Shown: one piece after another, positions 46,467 to 55,405 of the stretch
Numbering within the stretch: position 1 is the first letter of the stretch
How the letters are laid out: the number at the start of each line of letters is the position of its first letter
Assembly (NCBI GenBank): GCA_023433925.1
Contig: JAEYTO010000007.1
Coordinates: forward strand, 13,077-77,076
Reading direction: 5' to 3'
DNA: 64,000 bases
Source: Pseudomonadota bacterium
GTDB taxonomy: Bacteria; Desulfobacterota; Desulfovibrionia; Desulfovibrionales; Desulfovibrionaceae
The notes under the pieces: model-generated
What the model was told of the DNA's origin: nothing
The model's database searches: none
The model's input: the letters and a program-made list of their open reading frames with translations, nothing else
Translations under genes and position numbers: made by a program

Positions 46467-46989
46467 GGCCTGCTCACATTACCTGAGAGCTTCCACGATC
46501 AGCGCAAGAGTGAGGAAGCCAAGGTACATGACATCAAGCTTGTCGTAATCCCGGCTGAGTCGCCTTGTTTCATTGCCTTCGTATGCTCCATCCATGAGCA
46601 AGGGGCATAGGTGAGAAGGCGGGCCGCCAAGAGCGGCCAGCAGGCGTCTGCCCTGTGGGGCATCGCCTGCGTTGCCAGGAGAGAGGCCATAAATCAGCGG
46701 CCACTCAGCAGTCGCGGCAACCATATGAATTTTGGTTGTCCATCCACCTCTGGATTTGCCGATGGGCTGGGGTCCTCTTTTTTAAAGCGATTTGCAAATC
46801 AACTGAGAGAGGGCGCTGCCCTCTCCCAGGCTCTCCCCCGGCAGGGGAATGATTCCCTTGCACCCCCGATGCTTAAGAGTATTGGAAGCGATTTCTCAGC
46901 TTGATTGCAAGCCGTATATGGCCCCCCCGGAGTCAAGAGAGCAAGCCTTTGGATTCGCTATAATGAAGGCAACTAGCGTTAACAGGCCC
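46466..46989 (-). mobile_element. IS5-family (IS427-like) insertion sequence remnant with internal deletion
   Basis: Ends are imperfect inverted repeats GGGCCTGCTCAC (left) and GGGCCTGTTAAC (right, minus strand), flanked on each side by TA, a typical target duplication. On the minus strand a transposase remnant runs from about 46785 (GPQPIGKSRGGWTTKIHM) through LLMDGAYEGNETRRLS and then jumps to the family C-terminus RDYDKLDVMYLGFLTLALIVEALR, ending at 46479. The segment normally between these two blocks is missing. The N-terminal part is replaced by family B-like sequence (46789-46890, starting GATTTGCAAATC). The element is only about 524 bases and cannot be autonomous. Confidence 0.8.
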
Positions 46990-49406
46990 TAACCCCGCTT
47001 CCCGCCCTTGCCCACGCGCGGCCGCTTGACGGTCTTGCGCGCTCCGCGCTTGGGCGCTTCCGCTCCGCCTTCGGCGGATTTCCCACTCTTTCCGGCCTTG
47101 GGTTTCCGGCCCTCGGCCGGTTTCTCGCCCATGCGCGCCGTGGTCTTGCCCTTCTTGGCCCCGGCCTTGCGCGCGACCTTGACCGCCCGCTCCATGGCCT
47201 TGCGGCGCTGCTTCCTCGTGCCGGGCAGATCGGCCACAAGGATCTCCTCCTCGACCTCCTCGCCCTGCTCGCCCTCGGCCAGCTCCAGGTTGACCTCCAG
47301 CCGCTCCAGGCTCACGTCCACGAGCGTGACCTTGACGGCCTGGCCCAGGCGGAAGATGCGGCCCGTGCGCTCGCCCACGAGCATGTGCCGCTCGGAGAAG
47401 AAGGCGTAGTAGTCGTCGTTGATGGTCGATAGGCGCACGAGCCCTTCGGCCATGACCTCGCGCAGCTCGACCCAGAAGCCGAAATCGGCCATGCCGTTGA
47501 TGACGCCCGTGAGCTCCTGGCCGACCTTGTCGCGCAGGAACAGGATGGTGATGCGCTTGAGGATTTCGCGCTCGGCGTCCATGGCCACGCGCTCGCGCCC
47601 GCTGAGCTGGTCGCCCACCTCGGCCAGATGCTCGAAGGACATGAGCGATCCGCCTGGCAGACCCAGCTCCTCCTTGAGGGCGCGGTGCACCACGAGGTCG
47701 GCGTAGCGGCGGATGGGCGAGGTGAAGTGCGCGTAGCACTCGCTGGCCAGGCCGAAGTGGCCCACATTCTCGGGCGAGTACTTGGCCTGCATCATGGTGC
47801 GCAGGGTCAGGCGGTTGACCATGAACTCCAGGGCCTTGCCCTGGGCCGCCGCGAGCAGCCCCTGCAAGCCCTTGGGCGAAGCCTCCTCGGGCACCTTGTG
47901 GCCGATCTCCGTGCCCATGAGCAGCTCGAACAGCGCCGCGACCTTGTCGATGTCCGGCTCGGGGTGGATGCGGTAGAGCAGGTCGCGGTTCCGGTCGCGC
48001 AGGAAGCGGGCCACGGCTTCGTTGGCCGCGACCATGAACTCCTCGATGATCTGGTGGCCGAAATGGCGCACGCGCGGCCGGATGTCCGTGGTTTCGCCCT
48101 GGAGGTTGAAGAGGATCTCGGGCTCGGGCAGGTCGAAGTCCAGGCTGCCGCGGGCCTTGCGCTGCTTGTTCGTCTTGCGCGCCAGCTCCTCGGCCAGCTC
48201 CAGCATGGGCAGCACGTCCTTGACGTTCTCGCGCTCCTGCTCGTCCTTCTCCAGCACGGCGCGCTGCACCTGGCCGTAGGTCAGCCGGGCGTGGCTCTGG
48301 ATGACCGCGGCGTGGAAGTCCGTGCGGCCGGGCAGCCCCCTGGCGTCGAAGTCGATCTCCGCGACCATGGTCAGGCGCGGCACGTGCGGGTTGAGGCTGC
48401 ACAGGCCGTTGGAGAGCTTCTCCGGAAACATGGGCTCCACGGACTGCGGGAAGTAGTAGGAGTTGCCGCGCTCCAGGGCCTCGCGATCGAGCGGCGTGCC
48501 GGGCCGCACGTAGTGGGCCACGTCGGCTATGGCCACCCACAGCGTGTAGCCCCCGCCCCGGCGCTCGACGTACACGGCGTCGTCGAAGTCGCGCGCCTTG
48601 GCGCCGTCGATGGTCACGAAACCCACCTGGCGCATGTCGCGGCGTCCGCCCCACTCCCTGGGGTCGGGCTCCGCGGGCATCTCCTCGGCCTGAGCCAGGA
48701 CCTGCTCGGGGAAGACCGTGGGCACGCCGTTGTTCAGCTTGACCAGGGCCTCCTGCACGCTCACGTCGTCCTCGGCCCCCAGGCGGCGCAGGAGCTCGCC
48801 CTCCCACAGGTTGCGGTCGATCTGCTCGCCGATGCGGGCCACGAGCACCTCGCCGGGCTTGGGGTGGTCGCCCTCGAACTCCACGACCATGCTGATGGTG
48901 TGCTTGGGATTGGTCGGCTCGCACAGCCACAGGTTGCCGTGCAGGCGGCGCTGGGCGCGCACGGCCATCTCCTGGATGGAACGCTCGATGATGCGCGCGA
49001 TGCGGCCTTCGGGCCGCCGTGTTCCGCCGGCCTCGCGCGTGAGCACGACCATGACCCGGTCGCCGTGCCAGGCCCCGTTGAAGTCCTTGGGGTTGACGAA
49101 GATATCCTTGGTTCGGCGCTTGTCCTCGGGGATGACGAAGCCCACGCCCGAGCGCTGGACCTCCAGGCGGCCGCTGACCATGTTCATGCGCTCGGCCAGG
49201 CCCCAGCCCTTGCCGATCTGCACCACGCGGCCCTCCTCGGCCAACTCCTGGAGCACGTGGCGCAAGGCCTCCTTCTCCTGCCTCTGCGCGCCGAGCGAGC
49301 GCAGGATTTCCTTGTCGCGCAGCGGCTTGCGAACCTCGCGGAAGAGTTCGAGCACCGTGTCGCGTTCAACGGCCGAATAGTGTGACTTTCGCTTGGATCT
49401 GGTCAT
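46989..49406 (-). CDS. rnr: Ribonuclease R
   Basis: The 805-residue 3'-5' exoribonuclease has an N-terminal winged-helix/cold-shock region, the RNB catalytic core (VTIDGAKARDFDDAVYVER near 265-285 with its acidic metal ligands; SPIRRYADLVVHRAL), an S1 domain near 640-725 and a Lys/Arg/Ala-rich basic tail. It degrades structured RNA and acts in rRNA and tmRNA quality control. It converges on the AMMECR1 gene; its stop TAG is completed by the IS remnant. Length is normal. Confidence 0.95.
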   Translation of the reverse strand: MTRSKRKSHYSAVERDTVLELFREVRKPLRDKEILRSLGAQRQEKEALRHVLQELAEEGRVVQIGKGWGLAERMNMVSGRLEVQRSGVGFVIPEDKRRTKDIFVNPKDFNGAWHGDRVMVVLTREAGGTRRPEGRIARIIERSIQEMAVRAQRRLHGNLWLCEPTNPKHTISMVVEFEGDHPKPGEVLVARIGEQIDRNLWEGELLRRLGAEDDVSVQEALVKLNNGVPTVFPEQVLAQAEEMPAEPDPREWGGRRDMRQVGFVTIDGAKARDFDDAVYVERRGGGYTLWVAIADVAHYVRPGTPLDREALERGNSYYFPQSVEPMFPEKLSNGLCSLNPHVPRLTMVAEIDFDARGLPGRTDFHAAVIQSHARLTYGQVQRAVLEKDEQERENVKDVLPMLELAEELARKTNKQRKARGSLDFDLPEPEILFNLQGETTDIRPRVRHFGHQIIEEFMVAANEAVARFLRDRNRDLLYRIHPEPDIDKVAALFELLMGTEIGHKVPEEASPKGLQGLLAAAQGKALEFMVNRLTLRTMMQAKYSPENVGHFGLASECYAHFTSPIRRYADLVVHRALKEELGLPGGSLMSFEHLAEVGDQLSGRERVAMDAEREILKRITILFLRDKVGQELTGVINGMADFGFWVELREVMAEGLVRLSTINDDYYAFFSERHMLVGERTGRIFRLGQAVKVTLVDVSLERLEVNLELAEGEQGEEVEEEILVADLPGTRKQRRKAMERAVKVARKAGAKKGKTTARMGEKPAEGRKPKAGKSGKSAEGGAEAPKRGARKTVKRPRVGKGGKRG

Positions 49407-49477
49407 GATGAAACCTCCGGCGGCCGGGAGACAATCCCGTCCGGGCTATCTGTATGCTTGGTGATCTGGCTCGGCAA

Positions 49478-49555
49478 CCGGGAAGGGCTTCGCCCTCCCG
49501 GACCCACCCACCAAGGCCCATGTCCTGATATGGCGGCCCTTGGAACCCACATTTT
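49478..49555 (-). repeat. Family B intergenic repeat, copy 4
   Basis: On the minus strand this reads ATGTGGGTTCCAAGGGCCG, a loop, GGGCCTTGGTGGGTGGG and a hairpin GGGC-GAA-GCCC inside CCGGG/CCCGG. It lies between lpxK and rnr, both on the minus strand, so it could be the lpxK terminator. It is nearly identical in plan to 34112-34202. Confidence 0.75.
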
Positions 49556-49631
49556 GCTGGCGGATACGCCAAACCGCGGGCGAACGGCATGCGCCTGCCT
49601 GCCGCATGGTGCGCGGGGGGTGGGAATATGT

Positions 49632-50711
49632 TTATCGGCGATCATCCGCGCCAGTGTGACGCGAATTCCAGAAATGCTCAATGAATTGCGGCAGGCTTTG
49701 CGACGTGAACAGTCCCTGGCCAAAGGACAGGGACAGGTCGAGGGTCACGAACTCCGGTCCGGCAAGGGCCTGGAGCTTCACGGCGTCCTTGGGCGTGACG
49801 AGCACGCGCGGGCAGGACAGGGCCTTGGCGCGGGCCAGGATGCGCCGCACGTCCTCGGCCGTGAAGGCGTGGTGGTCCGGGAAGGCCATGACCTCGGCCG
49901 GCGGCTGGCCCAGATAGAGCGCGGCCGTGGCCGCCACCTGCGCCGGCAGGCCCACGCCCGTGGCCAGCAGGTACGGCCTGCCGCCCAGGTCGGCCAGCCG
50001 CTCGCCATCGGCCAGGGCCACCAGTTCGCGCGGCGTGATCTCGAAGGGAAAGACCGGCCTGCCCAGGTCGGCCAGGCGGTTCTCGACGAAGGGCCTCAGC
50101 GTTGCGAACGCCGAGGTCGAGGCCTTGATGCAGAAGGCCGAGGCGCGCGCGAGCGCGCCGCGCCCCTCGCGCCACATGCCGGCCGGAAAGACGCGGTCCC
50201 AGCCTCGGGTCAGGTCCTCGGGGTGCAGGAGCACGAGGTCCAGGTCGCGCTCCACGGCCAGATGCTGGAAGCCGTCGTCGAGCACGAACAGGTCGGGCCT
50301 AAACCTCTCCCAGGCGTACGGCCCGGAACGCTTGCGCACAGGGTCCACGACGACCCGCGCGCCGGGGTGCGCGCGGGCGAGCATGAGCGGCTCGTCGCCG
50401 GCCTGCTCCGGCCTGCTGGCCTGCTCCACGACATACGGCAGGTATTTCGGCCTAGCCTTGTAGCCCCTGGTCAGGAGCACCGGCGACAGCCCCCTGGCCT
50501 CGGCCCAGCCGAGGAGCCAGTCGCAGAGCGGAGTCTTGCCGCTGCCGCCCATGGAGATGTTGCCCACGCTGATACACGGCACGGGCGGCCGCCAGCGGTC
50601 GTCTCCTTCGAGCCAGCGGTGTTCGCGCATGCGCATGGCCAGGGCATAGGCCTTGCCCATGGGCCACAGGATCGGGAACAGGGCGGATTGCACGGCGGGG
50701 AGTAGGGACAT
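49632..50711 (-). CDS. lpxK: Tetraacyldisaccharide 4'-kinase
   Basis: The 359-residue enzyme phosphorylates the 4' position of the lipid A precursor at the inner membrane. It has an N-terminal hydrophobic segment, the P-loop VGNISMGGSGKTPL near residue 50, LLTRGYKA, and VLDDGFQHLAVERDLD with the catalytic acidic residues. Length is slightly above usual. Its presence supports a Gram-negative outer membrane with lipid A. Confidence 0.93.
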   Translation of the reverse strand: MSLLPAVQSALFPILWPMGKAYALAMRMREHRWLEGDDRWRPPVPCISVGNISMGGSGKTPLCDWLLGWAEARGLSPVLLTRGYKARPKYLPYVVEQASRPEQAGDEPLMLARAHPGARVVVDPVRKRSGPYAWERFRPDLFVLDDGFQHLAVERDLDLVLLHPEDLTRGWDRVFPAGMWREGRGALARASAFCIKASTSAFATLRPFVENRLADLGRPVFPFEITPRELVALADGERLADLGGRPYLLATGVGLPAQVAATAALYLGQPPAEVMAFPDHHAFTAEDVRRILARAKALSCPRVLVTPKDAVKLQALAGPEFVTLDLSLSFGQGLFTSQSLPQFIEHFWNSRHTGADDRR

Positions 50712-50766
50712 GCGGCGGGTTTACACCAACCCACCAGAAATAAAAAGTTTAGGAAGGAGTGGGGTT

Positions 50767-50886
50767 CGGGGAGGGGAAACCCTTTTCACAATTCCGCAGG
50801 AAGGCGGAATTGGACGTCGCTGCTTTGCGGCGACGCCCGGAGGGCGAGGGCCAGGACGGCCCGAGTCAAAGGGTTTCCCCTCCCCG
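50767..50886 (+). repeat. Family C hairpin repeat inside perfect 19-base inverted arms
   Basis: CGGGGAGGGGAAACCCTTT (50767-50785) is the exact reverse complement of 50868-50886. Between the arms is one family C unit: CAATTCCGC / GCGGAATTG with loop AGGAAG (50789-50812), a CGTCGCTGC/GCGGCGACG stem, and GGGCC / GGCCC with loop AGGAC. It lies between the Bax-inhibitor-like gene and lpxK, both on the minus strand. The same arm starts again at 63982. Confidence 0.85.
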
Positions 50887-50901
50887 ATTGGCTTTCAGCC
50901 G

Positions 50902-51609
50902 TTACTCCCTGCTGCCGCCGAACAGGCGCAGGAGCATGAGGAACAGGTTGATGAAGTCGAGGTAGAGCCTCAGCGCGCCGAGGATGGAGCCGCGGCGGAT
51001 GGCGGTCGTGTCGCCGTGGGGCGCGCTCTCGCCCATGACGCGCAGTTGCTGGGTGTCGTAGGCGGTCAGTCCGGTGAAGACGATGACGCCGACGATGCTG
51101 ATGACGAAGTGCATCATGGGGCTTTGCAGGAAGATGTTCACGAGCATGGCGATGAACATGCCGATGAGGCCCATGAACAGGAAGCTGCCCCAGGAGGTCA
51201 GGTCCTTCTTGGTGGTCAGGCCGTAGATGGACATGGCCCCGAACATGCCGGCCGTGGTCACGAAGGCCTTGAAGATGGCCGCGGGCGCGTAGGCCGCGAA
51301 GATGACGGACAAAGTGATGCCGTTCAGGGCGCTGTAGAGCAGGAACAGGCCCGTGGCCGTGCCGGCGGACATGCGGTGGATCGCGCCGCTGATGGCGAAG
51401 ACCAGGGCGACCTCGGCGATGATGATGCCGATGAGCAGGATGCTGTTGCCCCAGAAGAGCTGGGCCAGGGTGGGGCTGCCCGCGACCAGGAAGGCCAGGG
51501 CGGCGGTGACGCCCAGGCCGGCGGTCATCCAGCCGTACACGCCGCGCATGAAGGCGTTCATGACCTCGGCGCGCGCCTGGGTGCTGGGCATGGAACGGTA
51601 GTTGGCCAT
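50902..51609 (-). CDS. Bax inhibitor-1/YccA family membrane protein
   Basis: The 235-residue protein has seven hydrophobic segments and the family C-terminal signature FTGLTAYDTQQLRVMGE ... GALRLYLDFINLFLMLLRLFG. Bacterial members act as pH-gated calcium leak channels or modulate FtsH (YccA). ATG 51609 is preceded by AGGAGG. The 339 bases upstream (51610-51948), shared with the hemerythrin-like gene, hold no other gene. Confidence 0.9.
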   Translation of the reverse strand: MANYRSMPSTQARAEVMNAFMRGVYGWMTAGLGVTAALAFLVAGSPTLAQLFWGNSILLIGIIIAEVALVFAISGAIHRMSAGTATGLFLLYSALNGITLSVIFAAYAPAAIFKAFVTTAGMFGAMSIYGLTTKKDLTSWGSFLFMGLIGMFIAMLVNIFLQSPMMHFVISIVGVIVFTGLTAYDTQQLRVMGESAPHGDTTAIRRGSILGALRLYLDFINLFLMLLRLFGGSRE

Positions 51610-51948
51610 TGTATTCCTCCTGAATTGATAGCCGGACGAAAGTTCAACCATGCTAATGCCTAGAATCCCGCCTGACAAGGGAAACCGGCATACCGCCGGC
51701 CACGCCGCCCTGGATGGCGTGGAGTGGCGCTCATTTGGCCCGCGCGACCGGATTACCATTCGTAAGTTTCCGACTTCGGCGGGCATGACCGGCTCAAGGG
51801 GGCTAGGGCAATACTCTCCGCTCACCTTGGCTCCAGCGGGTATAAACTTTACAGCCTTACGACCCGGCAGTCCGAAAGTGATATCCTCGGCGCACTATTT
51901 CCTGGAAGGAGCGCTCACAGGAACCGACAAAAGCCAAGGAGAGCAAGC

Positions 51949-52677
51949 ATGCCCAGCCAGTCAGCCATCAACCGCCGCACTTTTTTCGGGCTCGGCGCAG
52001 CCTTTGGAGTGACGGCCCTGTCGCCGGCCGGACTGTTCGCCGCCGAGAGCAAGGCCGAGGTCGACATCATGCCCGTGGAGGATCTCATGCAGGAGCACGG
52101 CCTGATCGATCGCGGCCTGCTGGCCTACGAAGAGATCGCCCGCCGGCTCACGACCACCGAGCAGGCCCCCACGAAAATCCTGCGCGAGGTCGCGGAGTTC
52201 AGTGCCCAGTTCAGCGAGGCCTACCATCAGGTGCTTGAAGAGCGTCTCGTTTTCCCTCGCATGCGCAAGCAGAACGTCAAGGTTGACCTCGTGCAGATCC
52301 TGGAGCGCCAGCACGAGGCCGGCCGCATGATCACAAGCCGCATACAACGTTTTGCTGTCCAGGGCTCCAGGTCTCCGAGCATCGCGGATCGGCGGGAGGC
52401 CGCCATGCTCATTGAGCAGTATGTGCGCATGTACCGGCCGCACGCTGCCCGCGAGGCGACTGTGCTCTTCCCGGCTTTCCGGGAAACCTACAGCCCCGAG
52501 GAGTACAGGCGGCTGGCCCAGGAGTACGAACGGATGGAGGAGCAGCTCCTGGGGGAAAAATCCTTCGAGGATTACGAGAAGCAGATCACGCGGATGGAGA
52601 AGGATCTGGGCATCCACGACCTGGCCCAGTTCACGCCCAGGCTGTCGGAGATGCCGAAGTCCGACGGCAAGGGCTAG
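51949..52677 (+). CDS. Tat-exported hemerythrin-like (HHE) protein
   Basis: The 242-residue product begins with a twin-arginine signal (NRRTFFGLGAAFGVTALSPAG) ending near residue 30. A four-helix HHE domain follows, with candidate iron ligands in MQEHGLIDRG, YHQVLEERLVFPRM, QRQHEAGR-like ERQHEAGRM and YRPHAAREATVLFPAF. Such domains bind a diiron centre and react with O2 or NO. Periplasmic delivery suggests oxygen or NO handling or sensing outside the cytoplasm. AAGGAGAG precedes the start. Its stop overlaps that of the convergent gene within a CTAG. Confidence 0.87.
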   Translation: MPSQSAINRRTFFGLGAAFGVTALSPAGLFAAESKAEVDIMPVEDLMQEHGLIDRGLLAYEEIARRLTTTEQAPTKILREVAEFSAQFSEAYHQVLEERLVFPRMRKQNVKVDLVQILERQHEAGRMITSRIQRFAVQGSRSPSIADRREAAMLIEQYVRMYRPHAAREATVLFPAFRETYSPEEYRRLAQEYERMEEQLLGEKSFEDYEKQITRMEKDLGIHDLAQFTPRLSEMPKSDGKG

Positions 52678-53756
52678 GGCTCGGCCAGGGCGTGCCGCTC
52701 GTCGCGCACGGCCTCCCAACGCGGCTCGGACCAGCTGAGCGGAGTCTGGCGGCTGGGCAGGACGCTCACCTCGCGGGTGGTCCCGCCCTGGGTCACGGCC
52801 ATGACCACCTGCTGGCCGGGCGCCTCGCGTAGGGCCTTGGGCGAGAAGGAGGCGGCGAAGGCGGCCGCGTCACGCACGGCCTCCTCCGGCCAGGGCCGGC
52901 CCGGAAACTGGCGGCCGATGGCCACGGGGCTCGGGAAGTCGCGCAGGTCGAAGAGCAGGTCCGCGTCCAGGGCCATGGTCCGCAGCCGCTCGTTGTCGGC
53001 CTTGTTGCGGCCGATGGTCAGCATGTGCTCGCCGGCCCAGTACACGCGGCCCTGGTTGCACAGCTCGAAGTCCTCGGGCCTCGGTTCGCCCACGGCGCGC
53101 ATGACCTTGAGGTAGCGGGCCGAGGGCTCGGCCTCGGTGAGCATGCAGCCGCCGCCCGGAGTGGGAATGGTGGTGATGCCGAACTCGGCGGCCAGCTCCA
53201 TCTGAGCCTTGCGGCCTCGGCCCGAGAAGCCCTTGAGGCGCTCGCGGTCCACCAGGCCGCGCTTCTCCACTTCGGACGGCTCCATGACCCTGGCCGACAG
53301 CGGCCGCAGGAGCACGTCGTCGGCCCCGGAGTCCTTGCGCACGGCGTGCAGCGCGTCGCGGCGCTGGGACATGGGCCGCTGGCCCAGGACCTCGCCGGAG
53401 ATGATCAGCTTCGCGCCCAGGGACGGCATGAGGGACTTGGCCATGCGCACCATGTAGGTGTGGCAGTCCACGCAGGGGTTCAGGGACTTGCCGTAGCCCC
53501 GCTTGGGACTTAGCAGGACCGTGCGCAGGTAGTCCTGCCCGAGGAGCACGGGCCGGACCTCGATGCCGTACTCGCGCCGCCAGAAGCCGGCCTTGCCAGG
53601 CGTGCCGAAGAAAGGGCTGACGAAATGGAGAGCCAGCACGGACAGGCCCTGGGCCTGGATGACCTTGACGGCCAGGATGGAGTCCAGCCCGCCCGAGAAG
53701 AGGGCCAGGGCGTCGTGGCGCTGGCCGATGTCGCTCGCGATGTTTTTGAGGGTCAT
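52674..53756 (-). CDS. PP-loop ATPase, tRNA thiolation (ThiI/MnmA)-like
   Basis: The 360-residue product has the N-type ATP pyrophosphatase loop ALFSGGLDSILAVKV near residue 19 and a CxxC in LNPCVDCHTYMVRMA near 94, followed by GEVLGQRPMSQRRDALHAV and PGGGCMLTE. These resemble enzymes that activate uridine in tRNA for sulfur insertion, though it is not a standard MnmA or ThiI. The C-terminal third resembles no domain I can name with confidence. It probably thiolates tRNA; the modified position is unknown. Confidence 0.75.
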   Translation of the reverse strand: MTLKNIASDIGQRHDALALFSGGLDSILAVKVIQAQGLSVLALHFVSPFFGTPGKAGFWRREYGIEVRPVLLGQDYLRTVLLSPKRGYGKSLNPCVDCHTYMVRMAKSLMPSLGAKLIISGEVLGQRPMSQRRDALHAVRKDSGADDVLLRPLSARVMEPSEVEKRGLVDRERLKGFSGRGRKAQMELAAEFGITTIPTPGGGCMLTEAEPSARYLKVMRAVGEPRPEDFELCNQGRVYWAGEHMLTIGRNKADNERLRTMALDADLLFDLRDFPSPVAIGRQFPGRPWPEEAVRDAAAFAASFSPKALREAPGQQVVMAVTQGGTTREVSVLPSRQTPLSWSEPRWEAVRDERHALAEP

Positions 53757-53846
53757 TTAAGATAAGATAGGCCAGATGGACGGCCTTGGCAACACTCAGT
53801 ACGCTTTATCTTTACGCGATTCTCCGCTTTTTCTTGGCAGACAAAC

Positions 53847-53888
53847 CTTTTTCCGCCTATTGCCAACTTTTTCCGCCTCTGCTATCCA
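53847..53888 (+). promoter_or_regulatory. recA promoter region with 20-base-spaced direct repeats
   Basis: CTTTTTCCGCCT occurs at 53847-53858 and again at 53867-53878, so the copies are 20 bases apart, on the same helical face. TTGCCA (53860-53865), 17 bases, TATCCA (53883-53888) gives a candidate sigma-70 promoter; TTGGCA (from 53835), 18 bases, TATTGC is a second. Each repeat lies within a promoter spacer, where a repressor such as LexA could act. The identity of the regulator is a guess. Confidence 0.45.
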
Positions 53889-53924
53889 AGGACCATCTAA
53901 TTCACCTTATCGAAGGATATCGAC

Positions 53925-55016
<1,092 letters not shown>

Positions 55017-55037
55017 AGCAAGTAGGAAGACAACTGG

Positions 55038-55110
55038 GAGAGGGCATTGCCTTTTCCCGGACCCGCCAAGGGATGATCCCTTTGGAAGCCCTCTTTCGGA
55101 GCGGCCGCAG
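55038..55110 (-). repeat. Family B-like repeat after recA
   Basis: CTGGGAGAGGGCATTGCC and TTTTCCCGG, then ACCCGCCAAGGGATGATCCC and TTTGGAAGCCC, follow the reversed family B plan but with more divergence. A hairpin GGGAAAAGGCAA-like stem is imperfect. The position, 22 bases after the recA stop, fits a terminator. The following 295 bases up to alaS hold no gene. Confidence 0.5.
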
Positions 55111-55405
55111 CCTTGATGATTCGGGCCGCGGCCGTTCCTTCGCTTTGGCTGATTCCACCCGCGACGCTGCCCGGCGCCTTGGCCGGCGGGCTCTGAGCGT
55201 CGCCGACAGTGGGGCCAGGCCGATCCGTCTTCCTGATTGAACTTTCCCCGCTTTTAGCCTTAAATGGCCGCCTTCGCGGCCAGGCCCGACCTGAACGGGC
55301 GCGTTATCGATCAGGCAGGTCTTGGCCGCGCGGCCGGAGCGTCTTATTTCAAGCCCTCCGGCCGGACTTGGGCCGAGCCCGGAGTTTTCCCCTCAAGGAG
55401 CGCAC

